60,022 nucleotides of DNA from Eubacteriales Family XIII. Incertae Sedis bacterium. Its GTDB lineage: Bacteria > Bacillota > Clostridia > Peptostreptococcales > Anaerovoracaceae. The notes beneath the pieces are model-generated. The model had not been told where the DNA came from. It worked only from the letters and a program-made list of their open reading frames with translations, and ran no database searches. Position numbers and translations under genes: made by a program. Of the stretch, positions 1 through 6,742 are shown in pieces. The stretch is from positions 1 through 60,022 of the forward strand of contig JAISJT010000007.1 of assembly GCA_031261395.1 (NCBI GenBank), given 5' to 3'. The stretch's first letter is position 1, and each line of letters opens with the position of its first letter.

Positions 1-1047
1 TCGCTGGGCTTTTGCGAGCCCGGCTGGGTGGCGGCCGTGCAGGCGCAAGCGGCGGCCGTGCAGCACGTGTCGAACCTCTTTTACTCCGAGCCCTGCGCCC
101 GGGCGGCCGAAAAGCTCATCAGGCTGACCGGCCTGAAAAACGTCTTCTTCTCCAACTCGGGCGCCGAAGCCAACGAAGGCGCGATCAAGGCTGCGCGCAA
201 GTACAGCTTCCTCAAATACGGGCAAGCGGACGGCGCCCCAAACCGCTACCGCATCGTAACGCTTGCGGGCTCCTTCCACGGCCGCACGATGGCGACGATC
301 ACGGCGACGGGTCAGGACTCCTTCCACAAGTATTTCACGCCATTTCTGCAAGGATTTGATTATGCGGAAACCAACAGCATCGCGTCCCTGCGTGAAACGG
401 TCACGGACGAGACCTGCGCGATCATGGTCGAATTCGTCCAGGGCGAGGGCGGCGTAAACGAACTCGAACCCGACTTTGCCGCGGAGATCGCCGCCATCTG
501 TCAGGAGCGTGATATCCTGCTGATCGCGGATGAGGTTCAGTCGGGCATCGGCCGCACCGGCAAATTCATGGCCTACGAACACTTCGGTGTGCACCCCGAC
601 ATCGTAACGGTCGCGAAAGCGCTCGGCGGCGGTCTGCCGATCGGCGCGGTGATTTTCGGCGAAAAGACCGACGGCGCCCTCGGCTCCGGCGACCACGGCT
701 CGACCTACGGCGGCAACCCCGTGGTCAGCGCCGGCGCGGATTACGTGCTCGGCAAATTCACCGAGCGGGACGGCGCACTGCAAGGCGAGATCGCCGAAAG
801 GGCCGCCTATTTCCGCGCGGAACTGATGAAGATCCCCGGCGTTGGGGGCCTCTCCGGCCTCGGCCTCATGATCGGCATCGACGTCGGTGAAAAAGACGCC
901 AAGACCATCGCGAGCGCCTGCATCGCCCGCGGCCTGCTGGTCCTGACCGCCAAGACGAAGATCCGCCTCCTCCCGCCGCTCATCATCGGAAAAGAAGATA
1001 TAGACGCAGGAGTAGCCATCCTCGCCGAAGCAATCCGCACGGCCTGA
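1..1047 (+). CDS. argD: acetylornithine aminotransferase family protein, 5' end cut by window
   Basis: Class-III PLP-dependent aminotransferase that, if ArgD, converts N-acetylglutamate semialdehyde to N-acetylornithine in arginine synthesis. The reading frame is open from base 1, so the start lies outside; 348 residues are visible against about 390-400 for the family, so roughly 40-50 are missing. Visible hallmarks are SNSGAEANEGAIK (PLP phosphate pocket), GSFHGRTMA, a VEFVQGEGG segment, the LLIADEVQSGIGRTGK strand with the cofactor-binding Asp, and the Schiff-base Lys in TVAKALGGGLPIGA (codon 616-618). The family assignment is firm. Choice between ArgD, ornithine and GABA aminotransferase rests on overall resemblance to ArgD; no other arg gene is in the window to support it. 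Confidence 0.85.
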   Translation, partial: SLGFCEPGWVAAVQAQAAAVQHVSNLFYSEPCARAAEKLIRLTGLKNVFFSNSGAEANEGAIKAARKYSFLKYGQADGAPNRYRIVTLAGSFHGRTMATITATGQDSFHKYFTPFLQGFDYAETNSIASLRETVTDETCAIMVEFVQGEGGVNELEPDFAAEIAAICQERDILLIADEVQSGIGRTGKFMAYEHFGVHPDIVTVAKALGGGLPIGAVIFGEKTDGALGSGDHGSTYGGNPVVSAGADYVLGKFTERDGALQGEIAERAAYFRAELMKIPGVGGLSGLGLMIGIDVGEKDAKTIASACIARGLLVLTAKTKIRLLPPLIIGKEDIDAGVAILAEAIRTA

Positions 1048-1071
1048 AGACTTTAGTACGTATGGCGTGCG

Positions 1072-1107
1072 AAATCGGTAAAAAAACGCCTGTTTTTTGA
1101 CCGATTT
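1072..1107 (+). terminator. A/T-bounded hairpin after argD
   Basis: An 8-bp perfect stem (AAATCGGT, 1072-1079, with ACCGATTT, 1100-1107) is extended inward by an A-run pairing with a T-run across a CGCCTG loop. It lies between argD and the M23 gene and could end argD transcription in either direction. No T-run follows the outer stem, so activity as a terminator is inferred only. Confidence 0.45.
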
Positions 1108-1147
1108 GCATCGCAGTACGTCACGAACGAAAAACGATGGAGTGATT

Positions 1148-2584
1148 ATGAAAGCAAAGCTTATCGTCTTGATTGTCGTCATTGCCGCGCTGGCGGGCTG
1201 CGGCCTTTATGTGTGGCATGAGTATGACGCCGCAGAGGCGAGCCTTGTTCCCGTGGAGCCGATTCGTATCGCAGGGCAAGAGGTTCTTCCGAGTGAGGGC
1301 AGTCTCGAAAGCCGCGTCCCCGTGTTGGGTGGCTTACTCCACAAGGATTTCACCTTTCACTTGCCGGACGGCGCCGCCGGTGACGCCGGTAATGCGGCCA
1401 CAGCACCGGGCGCGGTTTCGCTCGGCGAGGTCGGGCTTGCGCCGTATTCCCTGACGTATGAATTTCCATCCGATGCGCTGGGCGACGGGATCGATTACGA
1501 CCATTTCCTCACACTTGCAGGAGGCGTTCCCCTCACCTCGGGCGCCGAAGTTGATTCGTCTCAGAGCGCCGGAGAAAACGGCGCATACCGGATTACCCTG
1601 CCGGGCGACTATGAAATCACTGTTATCGGCCGTGTCGCCGATCCCGGGACGGATTCGGGAGCGCCTTCGAAAGCCGTGACGACCGGGACGATCACCTACC
1701 GGGCGTCATTTTCCGTCACGATGCCGCCGCCGCTTTTCAAGGCCGGGCGGGCCGAGCTGCAGCAGGGCGACATCTACACGCTGAGCCTGCGCAACGTCCC
1801 CGAAGGCGTGATCCCGACACTCGAGACAGAGCTCGGCCCGGCGACTTTCGCGAAGGTCGCGCCGGGCGCTATCGATGAAACCTTCGAAACTGTCCCCGGT
1901 CTGACCAACTGGCTCGCCGAGATCCCGATCTCCAATCACCGCGCCCCCGGAACGTACGCCGTGAAAGCGACGGCCGGCGACCAGCTCTATGAGGAGTCAG
2001 TGACAGTCAGCCTCTACGACTATGACTTCCAAAATCTTATCATCGACACGAGCGTCCCCTCCGTTGCCGAAGCGATCACGGGAAAGGCCGTCGCGGAATT
2101 CCGCGAAAAGGTAGGAAAACTGATGCCGCTGATCACGGACGAGATCTACTGGCAGGGCTATTTTGAAATGCCCGTCGATCTGGGAAACAAATGGTTCATC
2201 AGCACCCGGTTTGGCGAGATCCGTATCACGAACGGCGACCAGGGCACCCGCCGCAGCCACTACGGCATGGATTTCGCCGTGCCGACGGGCACCCCGGTCC
2301 GCGCCGGCAATACGGGCAAGGTGCTCCTGGCCGAAGACCTGCTCAACACGGGCAACACAGTCGTCATCGATCACGGCGGAGGTCTGAAATCTTATTATTA
2401 CCATATGAGCGCGCTGCATACGGAGACGGGCGCCATGGTGACCAAGGGCGACCTCATAGGTGAGGTGGGCTCCGAAGGCTATTCGACGGGCCCGCACCTG
2501 CACTACGAAATGCGCATAGGCGACCAGGCCATCAGCCCCTCCATGCTCTTCGACCCCACAGCCGGCCTCTATAGCGCAGAATAG
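1148..2584 (+). CDS. M23 family metallopeptidase, membrane-anchored or lipoprotein
   Basis: Predicted zinc endopeptidase that would cut peptidoglycan cross-links outside the cytoplasmic membrane. The ATG at 1148 is chosen because it gives a basic N-terminus and a hydrophobic stretch (residues 4-23) ending in LAGC, which fits a lipobox; an alternative upstream TTG at 1097 would bury it. The C-terminal LytM/M23 domain (about residues 365-475) has the zinc ligands in HYGMD and PHLHYEM plus the GNTVVIDHGGG strand. The middle (about 30-350) is rich in extended, Ig-like-looking sequence that I do not recognise. 478 residues. It stands alone between argD and a repeat-rich spacer. Whether it is lipidated or simply membrane-anchored cannot be settled, since the residue after Cys is Gly followed by more hydrophobic residues. 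Confidence 0.85.
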   Translation: MKAKLIVLIVVIAALAGCGLYVWHEYDAAEASLVPVEPIRIAGQEVLPSEGSLESRVPVLGGLLHKDFTFHLPDGAAGDAGNAATAPGAVSLGEVGLAPYSLTYEFPSDALGDGIDYDHFLTLAGGVPLTSGAEVDSSQSAGENGAYRITLPGDYEITVIGRVADPGTDSGAPSKAVTTGTITYRASFSVTMPPPLFKAGRAELQQGDIYTLSLRNVPEGVIPTLETELGPATFAKVAPGAIDETFETVPGLTNWLAEIPISNHRAPGTYAVKATAGDQLYEESVTVSLYDYDFQNLIIDTSVPSVAEAITGKAVAEFREKVGKLMPLITDEIYWQGYFEMPVDLGNKWFISTRFGEIRITNGDQGTRRSHYGMDFAVPTGTPVRAGNTGKVLLAEDLLNTGNTVVIDHGGGLKSYYYHMSALHTETGAMVTKGDLIGEVGSEGYSTGPHLHYEMRIGDQAISPSMLFDPTAGLYSAE

Positions 2585-2595
2585 ACGTATTCGCT

Positions 2596-2688
2596 GTTCA
2601 GAGAGTGGCGCACAGGCAAAATGCGCCCCTACAAAAAATGCAGCCATTTTCCCGGCTGCGCATTTTGCCTGTGCGCCACTCTCCGAAC
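2596..2688. repeat. long inverted repeat (hairpin) after the M23 gene
   Basis: Two arms of 26 bp (2601-2626 and 2658-2683) are perfectly complementary, and after one mismatch a further 4 bp (2596-2599 with 2685-2688) also pair. The loop region holds a second small stem (GCAGCC with GGCTGC). It begins just after the M23 stop codon, so it can act as a transcript end. Its wording (arms carrying GGCGCA and ATGCGCCCCTAC) is like short dispersed palindromes seen in many anaerobe genomes; I infer a REP-like repeat. Confidence 0.75.
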
Positions 2689-2703
2689 GTAAATTAGTCT
2701 ATC

Positions 2704-2920
2704 CCCTGGCCGCTGACTGAAATATTTTCCTCCGGGATGCTGGTTGCCTTTTTTCCACGCAGCTGGCTGCGTAATGGAAAAACGGACAGCGTAGGGAGCG
2801 AAGCGACCGGAGGAGGGCAACGTAGTTGCCCGTTGCGTTTCCGAAAGTTGGCATCCTATTTTTGCGTTATTGGAAACGCAAAGGCATCCCTCCGGAAACT
2901 ATTTCAGTCAGTGGCCCGGG
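2704..2920 (+). repeat. 217-bp palindromic repeat element, copy 1
   Basis: Terminal arms at 2704-2723 and 2901-2920 are complementary at 18 of 20 positions, and the next inner segments (CTCCGGGATGC and GCATCCCTCCG) also pair loosely. The core contains a 70-bp block with GGGAGCGAAGCGACCGG. The same element in the opposite orientation lies at 38120-38330. The core is shared, but the outermost arms have different sequences that are self-complementary in each copy. Short open frames inside are not genes. This element and the preceding hairpin fill the 463-bp gap 2585-3047; the rest of the gap (2921-3047) shows nothing clear beyond a TATACT at 3036-3041. Confidence 0.75.
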
Positions 2921-3047
2921 GGCGATTATTCACGCAAGCGCACCTTTTTTCGTGGATCCGTCCTCTACTATACAGAAGGACGGAGGCTTTTTGATGACAT
3001 TCATTGCAGCGGCGGCGCAAGGCAGAAGGGTTTGGTATACTTCTTGT

Positions 3048-3569
3048 ATGGACAATACGGATACAAATCAAACCCGCTTCGAGACCCTGTACGAGCGGTA
3101 CGCACAAGAGATCAAGCGCTTTCTCTACACGATAGCGCGCAGGGATCCCGAGGCGACGAACGACGTCTTTCAGAATACCTGGATGAACGCATGGCGTTAT
3201 CTCGGCAGTCTGAAAGAAGACGGCGCCGCGCGGGCGTGGCTCTATGCGGTCGCAAAGAATGAGGCCAAGCGCTATTACAGTACGCGCCGGCAGGGGCCAG
3301 CCGCAGAACCGGTCTCTCTGGATGATGCAGACAGCGTCTTTGAACCGCTGGACGAGACGGAATCACGTTTCCCCGATGCGCTCTGCGACGCCGATCAGCT
3401 GAAAGGCCTGCTCGCCGCATTGCCGGATGGCGATCAACAGCTGATACTCCTTCACTATGCCTACGGGATCGCACTGGCCGAAGTCGCCGAACTGCGTGGT
3501 TCCAATTACAACACGGTGAAATCACAGCTCAGGCGCGCGCTCGCGAAACTGCGCGCGGCGGCCGAGTGA
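3048..3569 (+). CDS. ECF-type sigma-70 family RNA polymerase sigma factor
   Basis: Alternative sigma factor that would direct RNA polymerase to a small regulon, probably in response to a cell-surface cue. 173 residues, the usual ECF size. Region 2 is seen in YAQEIKRFLYTIARRD...VFQNTWMNAWRYL (about 14-52) and ends in AWLYAVAKNEAKRYYST; region 4 in LLAALPDGDQQLILLHYAYGIALAEVAELRGSNYNTVKSQLRRALAKLR (about 123-170). The start at 3048 is chosen on homology; no Shine-Dalgarno is visible and a TATACT lies only 6 bp upstream, so a leaderless message or an upstream start (ATG at 2994) are both possible. It is followed after 15 bp by the membrane beta-propeller gene, the normal position for an anti-sigma factor. 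Confidence 0.85.
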   Translation: MDNTDTNQTRFETLYERYAQEIKRFLYTIARRDPEATNDVFQNTWMNAWRYLGSLKEDGAARAWLYAVAKNEAKRYYSTRRQGPAAEPVSLDDADSVFEPLDETESRFPDALCDADQLKGLLAALPDGDQQLILLHYAYGIALAEVAELRGSNYNTVKSQLRRALAKLRAAAE

Positions 3570-3584
3570 ACGGGAGTAGCAGAT

Positions 3585-5915
3585 ATGAATGAATTCGAGG
3601 AAAAACGTTTTGAAGATGCGGTGAAACAAGCCGCGGCCGCCCCGGACCTGGCCTTCTATGAAGAGCTGGATCCGCAGGTGCCTCCGGCTTCGGAGTTCAC
3701 CGCCACCGCAGCCGCCGCAGCCGCCCCGCAGCCGTCCCGGACGGAGAAGCGCCGCCGCCGCACCCTGTATTCGCTCGCCTCACTCGCGGCCTGTGTATGC
3801 ATCGTCTTTGCCGTACTGACCGCAAACAATGCCGGTATGAGCGGCGGCAATAGCGGAAGCGCAGCCGATTCGGCCGCTATGGCCCCGGCCCCGGCTCCGG
3901 GAGATACAGGCAAGGCAGGCTGGGATACCGCCGGAGAAGGATACAAAAACCTTTACGGCAAGATCGAGGCCTATCTTGGTGATATGTACGCGGATATGGG
4001 AGCTATTCCTGCAGCAGAAGCGCCGGCGCCGGGCGCAGCCCCCTCTGCTTCGGCGGACGATATCGACATGAACGAAAACGCGGTGATGGGCGGCGGTTAT
4101 CAAAACAGCGAGGACGCTGTGCCGACGGAGCCGATCCCCGACGACGCCGCAGGAAGCCCGGGCGGACCCGCAAAATCCCCGGAATTCTCCGATACAAACG
4201 AGCAGACCGAAGGCGTGCGCGAGGCCGATATCGTCAAGACGGACGGCAGCTATATCTATGCCGTCAACAGCAAAAATCTCTTCATCGTCAAAGCCGGCGG
4301 CAGCGAAATGAGCCTTGCCTCAAAGATCCCGCAGCCGACCGTGGACGACGGCCAGGTCTATTTTGAAATGTACGTAGCGGATGGCCGCCTGATCGCGATC
4401 CGCCACGGTTACAATGCAGTGGCTCTCGGCAATAATTTCAATAATAAGCAGACCTGTATCGAATACCCCGTAGGAGGATATTTCACGGATACATCTGTCG
4501 ACATCTATGACATCTCGGACAAGACTGCGCCGGTCTTGCTCCATTCGCTATCGCAGAGCGGAGATTATCGCGACAGCCGTATGATCGATGGCATTCTCTA
4601 TCTCATCACAAACTATTATTACAGCGATTTTTCGCATATCGATCCGGACGATCCAAGGACATATGTACCCCTCTATGCGGCGGACGGCGAACAATTGACC
4701 CCTGCGCCGGATGACATCATCCTGCCGAGAGGCGATACCTGGCCTGCGTATACGATGGTTTCCGGTATCGATGCGGCAGGTTCTGGCGGTTTTGTTTCGC
4801 AAAAGTCCGTGTACGGCGAGTCGGGTACCGTGTACTCAAGCCCTGAGGCGATATATTTTGCCAGGGCGGAATACAGCACCGAAGAGCTCCCGTACGGCGA
4901 ATTCACCAAGTATACATCCAAGACGGAAACAATTCTCACCAAGGCGGCTCTGCATGAGGGTGACGTGGAAGTCGTAGCGTCGGCTTCCGTGCCCGGCGTT
5001 GTCTCAGACCAGTTCGCTCTCGATGAGTACGGCGGTGTGCTGCGGCTCGTCACAACTGACGACCGCAGCTCCTGGTACAATTTCCAAAACCCGCTGGGCC
5101 CGGCTTCCGCGAGCGATTGGGATCGTTTGCCTCCCGGCGCTTCGGATACGAGCAATGCGCTGTACACACTTGACGCCTCGCTGAACATCCTCGGCCGGTT
5201 GGAAAACCTTGCCCCGGGAGAGCGCGTCTTTTCTTGCCGCTTTATGACGGAAACCGCCTATTTCGTGACGTTCCGCCAGACGGATCTGCTGTTTTCCGTC
5301 GATCTTTCCGATCCTGCGGCGCCTGTCGTCCTCGGCGTGCTGAAGATCCCCGGTTTTTCGGAGTACCTGCACCCGTATTCAAAAGGCGAGCTCTTTGGCC
5401 TCGGACGCGATGCGGACGCAGAGACAGGACGGCAGAAGGGGATCAAACTCTCGATGTTTGACAACAGTGATCCCGCCGACGTGAAAGAAACTCAGACCCT
5501 GCTGGTCGAATATGAGGACGTCTACTCCACGGCCGAAACCAACCACAAAGCCATCCTCGTGGATGCGGGAAAAGGCATTGTCGCATTTCCGATCCAGCAG
5601 TGGACCGACGCAGGGCAGGAGTCGCGGTATCTGATCTATTCATACGATGCGCAGACCGGTTTTTCAAAGGCGGCGGAGATCGGGATCGATACGGGCAGCA
5701 GCAACTGGGCGGAAATCAGAGGCCTGTTTATCGGAGATACCTTCTATGTTGTAGGTCCGAATCAGGTGGGCGCTTATGACATGAAAGACGGCTTTGCGGA
5801 AAAGCAAATCCTTCTGATTGACGAAGATGCAGATTCGGTAGACCGCTACGGCTACTATCCGCCCGGCATCATCGTACCGTTTGCAGAGCCGAGCGAGACG
5901 GTGCTGATAGACTGA
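3585..5915 (+). CDS. membrane-anchored beta-propeller domain protein, candidate anti-sigma factor
   Basis: 776 residues. A cytoplasmic N-terminus of about 60 residues (acidic, then Ala-rich, then RTEKRRRR) precedes one membrane helix (about 61-80), an Ala/Gly/Pro-rich linker, and a large extracellular region. Around residues 200-225 it carries the signature of the 'secreted protein with C-terminal beta-propeller' family (Pfam Beta_propel): SDTNEQTEGVREADIVKTDG then YIYAV. Further blade-like repeats follow (VYFEMYVADGRLIAI, DIYDISDKTAPVLLHSL, FSVDLSDPAAPVVLGVLKIPGFSEYLHPY). The ribosome site GGGAGTAG lies 7 bp upstream of ATG 3585. Topology and position after the sigma gene suggest it holds the sigma factor until the propeller senses something outside; that role is inference. 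Its stop abuts the convergent cheR stop directly (5913-5915 / 5916-5918). Confidence 0.8.
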   Translation: MNEFEEKRFEDAVKQAAAAPDLAFYEELDPQVPPASEFTATAAAAAAPQPSRTEKRRRRTLYSLASLAACVCIVFAVLTANNAGMSGGNSGSAADSAAMAPAPAPGDTGKAGWDTAGEGYKNLYGKIEAYLGDMYADMGAIPAAEAPAPGAAPSASADDIDMNENAVMGGGYQNSEDAVPTEPIPDDAAGSPGGPAKSPEFSDTNEQTEGVREADIVKTDGSYIYAVNSKNLFIVKAGGSEMSLASKIPQPTVDDGQVYFEMYVADGRLIAIRHGYNAVALGNNFNNKQTCIEYPVGGYFTDTSVDIYDISDKTAPVLLHSLSQSGDYRDSRMIDGILYLITNYYYSDFSHIDPDDPRTYVPLYAADGEQLTPAPDDIILPRGDTWPAYTMVSGIDAAGSGGFVSQKSVYGESGTVYSSPEAIYFARAEYSTEELPYGEFTKYTSKTETILTKAALHEGDVEVVASASVPGVVSDQFALDEYGGVLRLVTTDDRSSWYNFQNPLGPASASDWDRLPPGASDTSNALYTLDASLNILGRLENLAPGERVFSCRFMTETAYFVTFRQTDLLFSVDLSDPAAPVVLGVLKIPGFSEYLHPYSKGELFGLGRDADAETGRQKGIKLSMFDNSDPADVKETQTLLVEYEDVYSTAETNHKAILVDAGKGIVAFPIQQWTDAGQESRYLIYSYDAQTGFSKAAEIGIDTGSSNWAEIRGLFIGDTFYVVGPNQVGAYDMKDGFAEKQILLIDEDADSVDRYGYYPPGIIVPFAEPSETVLID

Positions 5916-6731
5916 TCATTTTTTGCGGTAGATTGAGGGTTTGATGTACTGAAAACGATGCTCAAAAGTCGTCAGCGATTCGCTGTGTCCGATGAACAGA
6001 TAGCCGCCCGGCAGGATAGCGTCATAAAATCGGTTCACGAGATTGACCTTCGTTTCCGTGTCGAAGTAAATCATCACATTGCGGCAAAAAATCGCGTGGA
6101 AAGGCGTCTTAGGTTCAAAAGACTCCAGCAGGTTGATTTTGCGGAAAGCTACGTTTTGCCGCAGCGTCGGCGTCACCTTGTAGAGGCCGTCGCCCAAAGA
6201 GGTGAAATATTTTTGAATGCGGTCCTTGGACATCGCCGATAGGTTTTCCTCGGTGTAAATCCCTTCGGATGCGTCAGAGAGGACTTTTTCCGAGATGTCG
6301 GAAGCAAGGATCACGGAGTCCCAGGTGTTCGTGAGGCCGTGCGCCGCAAGGTAGTCAAGCAGATAGACCGAAAGCCCGTAGGGCTCTTCGCCCGTAGAGC
6401 AGCCCGCGCACCAAGTCCTCAAATCGCGGCTGCCCGGGAGACTTTCGATCCACGGCATGACTTCGCCGACGAAATATTCAAAATGATCGCTTTCGCGCAG
6501 GAAATACGTATGGTTCGTCGTGAGCCGGTTGATCATATCCGCCATTTCGCGGCCGGAGGGATCCTGTTTTACAAAGTCAAAATATGCACCATAGGAAGGA
6601 AATCCCCGCGCCGTGATATGGAAACCGAGCCGCCCCTCGATCAGTGAACTTTTTTTCGCAAGGTTCACACCGTAATGCTCTTTGACATAGCTTGCAATAT
6701 CGGCGAGTTCCTGTTCGGTAAGTGTGGTCAT
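5916..6731 (-). CDS. cheR: chemotaxis protein methyltransferase CheR
   Basis: S-adenosylmethionine-dependent enzyme that methylates glutamates on chemoreceptors, raising their kinase-activating state; opposed by CheB. 271 residues from the ATG at 6731, chosen because it gives the standard CheR N-terminus and follows the cheA stop by 11 bp. Visible motifs: the N-terminal helical domain with RLTTNHTYFLRE (about 69-80), the SAM-binding WCAGCSTGEEPYGL (107-120), and IFCRNVMIYFD followed by LPGGYLFIGHSES at the C-terminus. No C-terminal receptor-tethering pentapeptide is evident. It is second in the leftward cheA-cheR pair. Confidence 0.95.
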   Translation of the reverse strand: MTTLTEQELADIASYVKEHYGVNLAKKSSLIEGRLGFHITARGFPSYGAYFDFVKQDPSGREMADMINRLTTNHTYFLRESDHFEYFVGEVMPWIESLPGSRDLRTWCAGCSTGEEPYGLSVYLLDYLAAHGLTNTWDSVILASDISEKVLSDASEGIYTEENLSAMSKDRIQKYFTSLGDGLYKVTPTLRQNVAFRKINLLESFEPKTPFHAIFCRNVMIYFDTETKVNLVNRFYDAILPGGYLFIGHSESLTTFEHRFQYIKPSIYRKK

Positions 6732-6742
6732 AAAGGCTGAAC

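Noticed and set aside
2629..2994. Short open frames on both strands in the spacer before the sigma factor, and their likes at 38110-38357
   Set aside because: They fall inside the palindromic repeat element and look alike only because the element is repeated.
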